A stretch of 5,909 bases of DNA from Akkermansia muciniphila (GTDB lineage Bacteria > Verrucomicrobiota > Verrucomicrobiia > Limisphaerales > UBA9464), in NCBI GenBank assembly GCA_945873715.1, contig CAMCFL010000226.1, forward strand, positions 1 through 5,909. The letters are read 5' to 3'. Position 1 is the first letter of the stretch, and the number at the start of each line of letters is the position of its first letter. The translations under genes and the position numbers were made by a program. A model generated the notes under the pieces. The model was not told the DNA's origin and searched no databases. It saw only the letters and a program-made list of their open reading frames with translations. This document shows, piece after piece, positions 1-5,332 of this stretch.

Positions 1-1
1 C

Positions 2-442
2 GACCACACCCACGGGCAACTCGCCGTTCCCGCCTCGGCTACCAACGTGATTGCGGTCGCCGCCGGTTCCTATCATGCGGTTGCGCTCTGCGCCGATGGC
101 CGGGTCGTCGCCTGGGGAGAAGGCTCGAATGGGGCCACCGCCGTGCCATCGGGGTTGACCGGGGTGATGTCCGTCGCCGCCGGCGGATACCACACTCAGG
201 TGCTGGTGCGGAAGGGACCAGCGATCTCGGCCCCGCGCTGGAACCAGGGCGTGCCGGTCGCGGATCTCTTCCTGGCCGCCGGAACCCGCTTCACCTTCGA
301 ACAGTCGGTCGACCTCCGGACCTGGCGCGCCGGCCCGATGCAGACCGCCCGTCCGGGGGCGTTGGAACTCCCGATCCGCGGGGATGGACCGCAGTCGTTC
401 TGGCGGCTCCGGGAACGGGTTGGGGCTCGGGGAGCGGAGTGA
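2..442 (+). CDS. RCC1-repeat protein, C-terminal end (5' truncated by window edge)
   Basis: The reading frame is open from the first bases of the window to a TGA at 440-442, so the true start lies upstream; the GTG at 47 is an internal codon. The visible 146 residues begin in the middle of an RCC1 / regulator-of-chromosome-condensation type repeat. Two repeat cores are seen, 'VIAVAAGSYHAVAL' with 'GRVVAWGEGSNG', then 'VMSVAAGGYHTQVL', spaced about 45-50 residues apart as expected for blades of a beta-propeller. After the last blade, about 70 residues form a different module with 'FTFEQSVDLRTW' and a terminal 'SFWRLRE'. I associate this kind of tail with large exported proteins of Verrucomicrobiota. 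Bacterial RCC1-like proteins are usually extracytoplasmic with unknown ligands, so no specific role can be given. The signal peptide and most of the propeller would lie outside the window. Family call is firm; location and tail role are inference. Confidence 0.85.
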   Translation, partial: DHTHGQLAVPASATNVIAVAAGSYHAVALCADGRVVAWGEGSNGATAVPSGLTGVMSVAAGGYHTQVLVRKGPAISAPRWNQGVPVADLFLAAGTRFTFEQSVDLRTWRAGPMQTARPGALELPIRGDGPQSFWRLRERVGARGAE

Positions 443-445
443 AGC

Positions 446-476
446 GGTGACAGGGGCGAGAGGGTCTCCCGTCATC
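446..476. terminator. Possible bidirectional terminator hairpin between convergent genes
   Basis: Between the RCC1 gene stop (442) and the ATPase stop (472-474) the sequence can fold into a stem of GGTGAC (446-451) with GTCATC (471-476), then GGGG (453-456) with TCCC (467-470). A452 is bulged, two pairs are G-U, and the loop is about 10 nt. It lies where a shared terminator of two convergent genes would be expected and overlaps the ATPase stop codon. There is no T-tract on either side, so intrinsic termination is not demonstrated. Confidence 0.3.
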
Positions 477-1713
477 CGATCTCCGACGGAACCATCCAGC
501 CGAAGGGCAGTGCGTGGAGGTTGTCGGCCAATGTTCGATGGGCAGACGCGTTGAGGACCACCCCCCGGGTCTTGCGTCTGGCCACCGGCAGGCTCGCACG
601 CCAGGCCTCCAGTCCCCGGGTATCTTCTGCGCCGACTTGCCTGCCTTGCTTGATCTCGACTCCCACCAGCGCGTCGTCCTGTTCGAGGATGAAGTCGACT
701 TCCCGACCGGACCGGTCCCGCCAGAAGTGGATCCGCCGTCGGGCTGGGTCCAGCGAACGCCACGTCTGGAGGGTCTGAAACAGGGTCTGCTCCAGCCAGA
801 ATCCCGAATCCGAGCGGTTGCCCAGCCATGCCGGCCCGTTCGCCCCCGCCAGCCAGGCCGCCAGACCGCAGTCCGTCCAGAGCCATTTCGGTGACTTGAC
901 CGCGGAGACGGTCGGATTCCCCGCCCACGCCGGGATCCGGGTCAGGAGCCCACCCGCTTCCAGAAGGTTGAGATAGCGATGGGTCGTGACCGCGGGAAGC
1001 GCTGCGTCCCGGGCCAGGTTGGCCTGGTTGATCACGCGCGCACATTGATTCGCAGCAAGCCGCATGACCCGCTGGAATTCTGGCAGCGAACTGACGGCAC
1101 TCAGCGACCTCAGGTCCCGCTCCAGGTAGGTGCGTACATAGCTCTCCAGCCAAAGGGCGCGATCGGAGGGATCGGACAAGCCCACGGCAGGTGCGAACCC
1201 GCCACGGAGCAGCCATCCCGGCCAATCCCCCTCCTCCACCGGCCACTGCGACGGATCAAAGTCCGCATCGAAGAGTCGGTCGATTGGCCCGAGGCCTCCG
1301 GGTCGCTGAGTCCATTCGGTCGGACAGAACGGGAGCAGATCCAGATATCCGGCCCGGCCCGCCAGCGATTCCGAGACGCGATCTGCAAGCAGAAGGTTCG
1401 CCGATCCGGTGAGGAGGAAATCACCGGGCACCCGCTCGCGATCCACGATCAGCTTCACCGCCCGTAGGATCTCGGGCACGTACTGAACCTCGTCGACGGT
1501 GACGGGCCGCGGTTCGAGGAGGGCAGCGGGTTCTCGGCGTGCCTGTTCGAGAAGCGTCAGGTCATCCAGACTGATGAACCGACGTCGCGGTCCAACCGAT
1601 CTGGCGAGGGTGGTCTTGCCGGCCTGGCGTAGGCCGGACACCACCGCAACGGGCATGACCCGGAGAACCTGAGCGAGACGGGTGCTGACCCACCTCGGAA
1701 TACTTTCTTTCAC
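472..1713 (-). CDS. AAA ATPase with DUF4143 C-terminal region (AAA_14 type), first of a divergent pair
   Basis: A predicted ATP-binding protein of the AAA_14/DUF4143 family, 413 residues from the GTG at 1713, which is normal family length. Counting from that GTG: Walker A 'GLRQAGKTT' at 27-35, Walker B 'VTVDEVQ' at 71-77, sensor-1-like 'FLLTGSANLL' at 99-108, 'ESLAGR' near 115-120, the family signature 'YVRTYLERDL' at 192-201, a winged-helix-like stretch around 218-258, 'KSPKWLWTDCGLAAWL' at 273-288, and a C-terminal PD-(D/E)XK-like pattern (D340, E353-x-K355). All key residues appear intact. Start choice: a TTG at 1749 has a GAGG 6 nt upstream and would add 12 residues. I prefer GTG 1713 because Walker A then sits about 26 residues in, as in the paralogue starting at 2021, and because the palindrome and a promoter-like TTGACT then lie upstream. 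The function of this family is poorly defined. It is divergent from its paralogue, suggesting shared control or duplication. Confidence 0.88.
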   Translation of the reverse strand: MKESIPRWVSTRLAQVLRVMPVAVVSGLRQAGKTTLARSVGPRRRFISLDDLTLLEQARREPAALLEPRPVTVDEVQYVPEILRAVKLIVDRERVPGDFLLTGSANLLLADRVSESLAGRAGYLDLLPFCPTEWTQRPGGLGPIDRLFDADFDPSQWPVEEGDWPGWLLRGGFAPAVGLSDPSDRALWLESYVRTYLERDLRSLSAVSSLPEFQRVMRLAANQCARVINQANLARDAALPAVTTHRYLNLLEAGGLLTRIPAWAGNPTVSAVKSPKWLWTDCGLAAWLAGANGPAWLGNRSDSGFWLEQTLFQTLQTWRSLDPARRRIHFWRDRSGREVDFILEQDDALVGVEIKQGRQVGAEDTRGLEAWRASLPVARRKTRGVVLNASAHRTLADNLHALPFGWMVPSEIG

Positions 1714-1745
1714 GCCGTGGAATAAATTGTTCCACGGGGCGAAAG
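1707..1745. repeat. 39-bp near-palindrome at the 5' end of the first ATPase gene (candidate operator)
   Basis: On the + strand the core arms are CCGTGGAATAA (1715-1725) and TTGTTCCACGG (1727-1737) around a central A at 1726, with a single mismatched pair (1723/1729). Outside the core, CTTTC (1707-1711) pairs with GAAAG (1741-1745), so 16 of 19 positions are symmetric. The core ends one base before the preferred GTG start (1713), and the whole element covers the alternative TTG start region. The AT-rich centre in GC-rich DNA and the dyad symmetry fit a dimeric protein binding site. Whether it acts in DNA or as an RNA hairpin is not decided by the sequence. Confidence 0.75.
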
Positions 1746-1749
1746 TCAA
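1721..1749 (-). promoter_or_regulatory. Possible sigma-70-like promoter of the first ATPase gene, buried in the palindrome
   Basis: Read on the - strand, TTGACT (1749-1744, 5 of 6 to the -35 consensus) is followed after 17 nt by TTTATT (1726-1721, 4 of 6 to the -10 consensus). Transcription would start about 7 nt further on, essentially at the GTG codon 1713, giving a leaderless or nearly leaderless mRNA. The -10 box lies at the centre of the palindrome, so a protein bound there would block it. The match is weak enough to arise by chance. If the TTG at 1749 is the true start, this is not the promoter. Confidence 0.35.
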
Positions 1750-1840
1750 CCTTGGCCTCGGAGGATGCTTCGCCGCCGTTTCGGGGATTGCCGCGGAGAA
1801 GCGGAGGGCCCACTTCCAGATCGGATCATCCCGGGGCGGG

Positions 1841-1863
1841 CGTCCGTGATGGGATCACGGTCG
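1841..1863. repeat. Inverted repeat between the ATPase genes
   Basis: CCGTGAT (1844-1850) and ATCACGG (1854-1860) form a perfect 7-bp dyad around GGG. After one T/T mismatch (1843/1861), CG at 1841-1842 pairs with CG at 1862-1863. It shares the outer CCGTG ... CACGG half-sites with the palindrome at the first ATPase start, but with a shorter and different centre. It could be a hairpin in RNA or a second binding site; the sequence does not decide. Confidence 0.5.
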
Positions 1864-1883
1864 GGGTGAAGGCGATCATCAAG

Positions 1884-1897
1884 CCGGCTGAAGCCGG
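1884..1897. repeat. Short GC-rich hairpin, REP-like in appearance
   Basis: CCGGC (1884-1888) and GCCGG (1893-1897) flank a TGAA loop, followed by GACTCCGTAC. The compact GC stem in an intergenic region resembles dispersed extragenic palindromes. Only one copy is visible in this window, so its repetitive nature is an inference that needs the rest of the genome. Confidence 0.3.
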
Positions 1898-1983
1898 GAC
1901 TCCGTACAGGGGACGGCGAGCTGGGGGTATCCGGCGGCCCGCTGGTGCCGGGCTGCCCTCTAGGAAGCCTGCGACCTTCAAAA

Positions 1984-2020
1984 CCTTGCAAATCTTCTAT
2001 GACATGGAAGATTTGCATGG
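1984..2020. repeat. 37-bp near-palindrome abutting the start codon of the second ATPase gene (candidate operator)
   Basis: Perfect 11-bp arms TGCAAATCTTC (1987-1997) and GAAGATTTGCA (2007-2017) surround a nine-base centre that is itself symmetric about A2002 except for one pair (1998/2006). Outside a T/T mismatch (1986/2018), CC (1984-1985) pairs with GG (2019-2020), giving 16 of 18 symmetric pairs. The element ends at the base before the ATG at 2021. Its sequence is unrelated to the palindrome at the other ATPase start, although size and placement match. The right arm also carries GGAAG about 10 nt before the ATG, the only ribosome-binding-like sequence there. Confidence 0.8.
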
Positions 2021-3181
2021 ATGATCGAACGTTGCGTTGTTGCTGCCGTGCGGGCTGCACTGGGCCGGCAGGCGGCGGTTGCCCTGCTTGGACCACGCCA
2101 GGTTGGGAAGACGACGCTCGCGCTCGAGATCGCCCGGCAATCCGATGCGGTTTATCTCGATCTGCAAAAGGCCGCGGATCGCGCCAGACTCACGGATCCT
2201 TCGGCTTACCTCTCACTCGTTGAAGATCGTCTGGTGATCCTGGACGAGATTCATCGGACTCCAGATCTCTTTCCGATCCTGCGCGGGGTCATTGACGAAG
2301 GCCGCCGTCGCGGGCACCGGACCGGGCGCTTCCTGATTCTGGGTTCGGCTTCGACCGAACTCCTTCGTCAGAGCGGGGAGAGTCTTGCCGGTCGGATCAG
2401 CTACCTGGACATGGGGCCGATCCATGCGGGGGAAGTGAAAGCCGGAGACGACGAGCGATTGTGGGTGAGAGGTGGTTTTCCGGACAGCTTTCTGGCCCGT
2501 ACCGGCATGGAGAGCCTGGAGTGGAGGCAGGACCTGATCCGAACCTATCTCGAGCGCGACATTCCACAGTTTGGGCCGCGGATCCCTGCGGAAACGCTCC
2601 GACGTTTCTGGACGATGCTAGCCCATTCGCAAGGGGGGGTGCACAACGCAGCGCGGTTGGGTGCAAGTTTGGAGATCAGCGGCCAGACGGTAAGCCGATA
2701 TACGGACCTGCTGGTCGATCTGCTGCTGGTGCGACGACTCGCGTCGTACCATGTCAATGTGGGCAAGCGGTTGGTGAAGTCGCCAAAAGTGTACATCCGC
2801 GACAGCGGGTTGGCCCACGCATTGTTGGGAATCTGCGATCGCGACGGGTTGCTGGGGCACCCCGTGGTCGGGGGGAGTTGGGAAGGGTTTGTGATCGAGA
2901 GTCTCCTGGCCGTGGTCCCCGTGCGGACGGTGCCGGGGTACTATCGAACGTCGGGTGGGGCTGAGGTGGATCTCGTGTTGGAGTTCCCGGGCGGCCGTCG
3001 ATGGGCGGTGGAGATCAAGCGCAGTCCGGATGCCGTTGCGTCACGGGGGTTCCACGAGGCCATGGGGGATCTGCAGGCGGAGAGGGGATGGATCGTTCAC
3101 TCCGGTACTGGGCGGCATCCAGTGGCGGAGCGGGTGGAATCGATCGGCATCCGCGAGCTGATGTCTGAGCTGAAGGGGTGA
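2021..3181 (+). CDS. AAA ATPase with DUF4143 C-terminal region (AAA_14 type), second of a divergent pair
   Basis: A 386-residue predicted ATPase, paralogous to the gene diverging at 1713. Motifs in order: Walker A 'GPRQVGKTT' at 24-32, Walker B 'LVILDEIH' at 71-78, sensor-1-like 'FLILGSAS' at 104-111, 'ESLAGR' at 120-125, 'VRGGFPDSFLA' near 149-159, the DUF4143 signature 'IRTYLERDI' at 173-181, a winged-helix-like segment around 208-240, 'KSPKVYIRDSGLAHALLG' at 253-270, 'WEGFVIE' at 287-293, and a PD-(D/E)XK-like ending with D317 and E331-x-K333. Length and motif order are typical and the gene looks complete. The ATG at 2021 is the natural start: Walker A falls at the usual distance and a palindrome ends one base before it. 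No strong Shine-Dalgarno is present. A six-codon ORF inside the palindrome's right arm (2004-2024) overlaps this ATG as ATGA. Substrate and role of the family are not well established; DNA-related activity is an inference from the nuclease-like fold. Confidence 0.92.
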   Translation: MIERCVVAAVRAALGRQAAVALLGPRQVGKTTLALEIARQSDAVYLDLQKAADRARLTDPSAYLSLVEDRLVILDEIHRTPDLFPILRGVIDEGRRRGHRTGRFLILGSASTELLRQSGESLAGRISYLDMGPIHAGEVKAGDDERLWVRGGFPDSFLARTGMESLEWRQDLIRTYLERDIPQFGPRIPAETLRRFWTMLAHSQGGVHNAARLGASLEISGQTVSRYTDLLVDLLLVRRLASYHVNVGKRLVKSPKVYIRDSGLAHALLGICDRDGLLGHPVVGGSWEGFVIESLLAVVPVRTVPGYYRTSGGAEVDLVLEFPGGRRWAVEIKRSPDAVASRGFHEAMGDLQAERGWIVHSGTGRHPVAERVESIGIRELMSELKG

Positions 3182-3203
3182 GTGATTGGCGAACTCCCTT
3201 GCC

Positions 3204-4415
3204 TCACCACGTAATCACCCGAACCAGCGCTCCAGGCTCCAGAGCCGCGTCTGCGGGGATGTCGACGAGGGCGTTGGCGGCGGCGAGGGAGGAGAGGATG
3301 TGGGAGGCCTGGACGCCGGTAGGGTGCACGGCGGCGTTGGAGTCGATCCGGGCACGGACGAAATGACGGCGTGAGCCGGGATTGGCGATCGGTTCGGCCA
3401 GGATTCCCGGGCGGCTTGCCGGGGCAGGGGAATCGGCTCCGGCGAGTTGCCGCAGGGCAGGCAGGACCAGCAGGACGGCAGTGGCGAACGCCGAGACCGG
3501 GTTACCCGGGAGTCCGAGCAGATAGGTCTGGTCGCGTCGGCCGGCGAAGAAAGGTTTTCCCGGCTTCATGGCGATCCGCCAGAAATCGATTCCGAAGCCG
3601 AGTTCGAGGGCGGCGGACTTGAAGAGGTCGTGATCCCCGACGGACGCGCCGCCCACCGTGACGATGACCTGGGCGAGTCGGGAGGCGTCGTCGAGAGCCG
3701 CGCGGGTGGCGGCGGGGTCATCGGGGATCACGACGGCACTGACGACGCGGGCTCCCGCGGATTCCAGCAGGCGCGTGAGGGCACCGAGATTGGATTCATA
3801 GATGCACCCGGGCGGCAGTGGCGTGCCGGCGGGGCGCAGCTCGGATCCGGAGGCGATCAGGGCGACGGAGGGTGCGGTGGCTAGGTTAACGGTCTGGATG
3901 CCGCAGGCCTGAAGCAACGCGATCCGTTGGGCGGTGAGTTCGTCGCCAACGGCGAGGATGTGGGCACCGGCCTTCACGTCGTCACCGGCGAACCGGATGT
4001 TTTCCCAGGGCTTGACCGGATCGAGGACGAGGAGGCCTCCCTCGGGATCCAGTTCACAATCTTCCTGCATCAGGACGGCGTCGGCACCGGCGGGGATGGG
4101 GGCACCGGTGAAGATGCGGGTGGCAGTGCCGGGGGGAAGCGGGATGGAATCGTCAGGAGTCGGGCCGGCCGGGATCGAGCCGGAGACGGTCAGGATGGGA
4201 TCGGCGGACTGCGTGTCCACGGCGCGGACGGCGTATCCGTCGACGGCGGAGTTGTCGAAGGGCGGGAGCGAGACGGGCGCGGTGAGGATCTGGGCGGCGA
4301 AGCGCGGTCGGGTGGAGGTGCCCGGCGCGACGAGGGCCGCGAGGTCGAGTTCTTCGGGTGGGTTGGCGTGGAGGCCGGCGAGCAGACGGCCAAGGGCTTC
4401 TTCGTAGGAGATCAT
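3204..4415 (-). CDS. moeA: Molybdopterin molybdenumtransferase MoeA
   Basis: MoeA inserts molybdenum into adenylylated molybdopterin in the last step of molybdenum cofactor synthesis, in the cytoplasm. The 403-residue product has the full set of family motifs: 'PPFDNSAVDGYAV' at 51-63 (with D59), 'FTGAPIPAGADAVLMQED' at 102-119, 'GDEL' at 157-160, 'SGSEL' near 189-193, 'TVGGASVGDHD' at 253-263, 'MKPGKP' at 283-288, and 'GLPGNPVSAF' at 301-310, then the C-terminal domain IV. Length matches the usual 400-410 residues. The start is the ATG at 4415, which overlaps the stop of the upstream permease as ATGA. No Shine-Dalgarno precedes it, so translational coupling is likely. The same frame stays open for 266 more codons upstream across the permease gene, but that part is arginine/proline-rich shadow sequence. 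It is convergent with the second ATPase, 22 bp apart. No other cofactor genes are in view. Confidence 0.96.
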   Translation of the reverse strand: MISYEEALGRLLAGLHANPPEELDLAALVAPGTSTRPRFAAQILTAPVSLPPFDNSAVDGYAVRAVDTQSADPILTVSGSIPAGPTPDDSIPLPPGTATRIFTGAPIPAGADAVLMQEDCELDPEGGLLVLDPVKPWENIRFAGDDVKAGAHILAVGDELTAQRIALLQACGIQTVNLATAPSVALIASGSELRPAGTPLPPGCIYESNLGALTRLLESAGARVVSAVVIPDDPAATRAALDDASRLAQVIVTVGGASVGDHDLFKSAALELGFGIDFWRIAMKPGKPFFAGRRDQTYLLGLPGNPVSAFATAVLLVLPALRQLAGADSPAPASRPGILAEPIANPGSRRHFVRARIDSNAAVHPTGVQASHILSSLAAANALVDIPADAALEPGALVRVITW

Positions 4416-5332
4416 GAGGAGGAAGGGTCGGAACGGGGATCCAGGGCGTCGCGCAGGCCGTCGCCGAGGTGGTGCAGGGCGAGCAGGGTGATGGCGAGGA
4501 AACCGGCGGGAAAGGCGAGGAGCCACCAGCGGATCTGGATGGGATTGAGTTGGCGGGCACCGTCTTCGATCAGGGTCCCGAGGGAGGCATCGGGCGGACG
4601 GATCCCCAGCCCGAGAAAGCTGAGGAAGGATTCGTAGAGGATGACCGAGGGGACGGTGAGGGTGGCGTAAACGATGACCACGCCGAGGACGTTGGGCAGC
4701 AGGTGGCGTCGTAGGATGAATCCGGCGGGAGCGCCGAGGCCCTGGGAGGCGAGGATGAAGGGACGATGGCGAAGCGACAGGACCTGGCCGCGGACGATCC
4801 GCGCCATGTTGAGCCAGGAGACGGCCCCGAGGCAGGCGAAGAGCAGGAGGAGTCGGGCTGAGCCGGCGAACGACGGAGCGACGGCTTGCAGCCAACGGAT
4901 CAGGAGCGTCTCGGTGAGGCCGATGACCAGCATGACAAAGATGATGTTGGGCAGGGCATAGAGGATGTCGACGGTGCGCATCAGGATGGCATCGACGCGT
5001 CCGCCGGAGTAGGCGGCGACGAGACCCCAGGTGACGCCGATGATGACGCTGACGGCGGCACCGGTCAGGCCGACCAGGAGGGAGATCCGGGCCCCGACGA
5101 GGGTTCGGGTCAGGAGGTCGCGTCCGTGGAGGTCGGTGCCGAACCAGTGGGTCGCGCCGGGGGTGGCGAAGGCGAAGTCGGAAGCCCGGTTGGGATCGTG
5201 TGAAGAGATCCACGGGCCGACAAGGGCGGCGAGGAGGATGCCGACCAGGACGAGGGCGCCGATCAGGGCGGCGCGGTTGCGGAGGAAGCGGCGCCAGGCG
5301 CGCCGCGCGGGACTGGAGGCGGCTTCAGGCAT
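4412..5332 (-). CDS. OppC/DppC-type ABC transporter permease
   Basis: An inner-membrane permease subunit of a peptide/nickel-type (Opp/Dpp) ABC importer, 306 residues, complete. The N-terminus has the OppC pattern: a basic stretch 'RRAWRRFLRNRAALIG', a first membrane helix around 21-40, then a periplasmic segment ending 'HWFGTDLHGRDLLTR' (62-76). Further hydrophobic helices lie around 85-107, 125-142, 160-178, 213-235 and 268-288. The ATPase-contact (EAA) loop is near 185-213 ('FILASQGLGAPAGFILRRHLLPN'). The ending 'GLGIRPPDASLGTLI' (241-255) and 'GDGLRDALDPR' (290-300) is diagnostic for OppC. The ATG at 5332 overlaps the end of the upstream permease by 8 nt, and its stop overlaps moeA by 4 nt; no clear Shine-Dalgarno, so coupling is expected. 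Substrate cannot be told from the sequence; oppC is a possible symbol but I leave it blank. Confidence 0.94.
   Translation of the reverse strand: MPEAASSPARRAWRRFLRNRAALIGALVLVGILLAALVGPWISSHDPNRASDFAFATPGATHWFGTDLHGRDLLTRTLVGARISLLVGLTGAAVSVIIGVTWGLVAAYSGGRVDAILMRTVDILYALPNIIFVMLVIGLTETLLIRWLQAVAPSFAGSARLLLLFACLGAVSWLNMARIVRGQVLSLRHRPFILASQGLGAPAGFILRRHLLPNVLGVVIVYATLTVPSVILYESFLSFLGLGIRPPDASLGTLIEDGARQLNPIQIRWWLLAFPAGFLAITLLALHHLGDGLRDALDPRSDPSSS

Larger units (their letters stand above)
1714..2020. other. Divergent intergenic region between the two ATPase genes
   Basis: About 300 bp separate the two diverging ATPase genes. The stretch holds three separate inverted repeats (centred at 1726, 1852 and 2002) and a small GC-rich hairpin at 1884-1897. 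I see no convincing protein-coding gene: the open frames crossing it have no family-like sequence and are explained by high GC. No tRNA or known riboswitch is recognisable. Both ATPase promoters should lie here. Confidence 0.7.

Noticed and set aside
979..1467. Long + strand open frame opposite the first ATPase gene
   Set aside because: Antisense shadow of a clearly conserved ATPase; no family-like sequence.
1752..2024. A + strand 90-codon open frame across the divergent intergenic region
   Set aside because: Starts at a TTG with no recognisable ribosome-binding site, has no recognisable protein features, and spans the palindromes; best explained by GC-rich non-coding DNA.
3177..3208. GGTGAG ... 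CTCACC inverted repeat between the second ATPase and moeA stops
   Set aside because: Only 6 bp with a 20-nt loop and no T-tract; a competing AAGGG/CCCTT pairing exists. Too weak to call a terminator.
4416..5213. A long open frame extending moeA upstream by 266 codons, suggesting a fusion protein
   Set aside because: The extra part overlaps the OppC-type permease in another frame on the same strand, is rich in Arg and Pro, and has no family features; moeA has a natural ATG at 4415.
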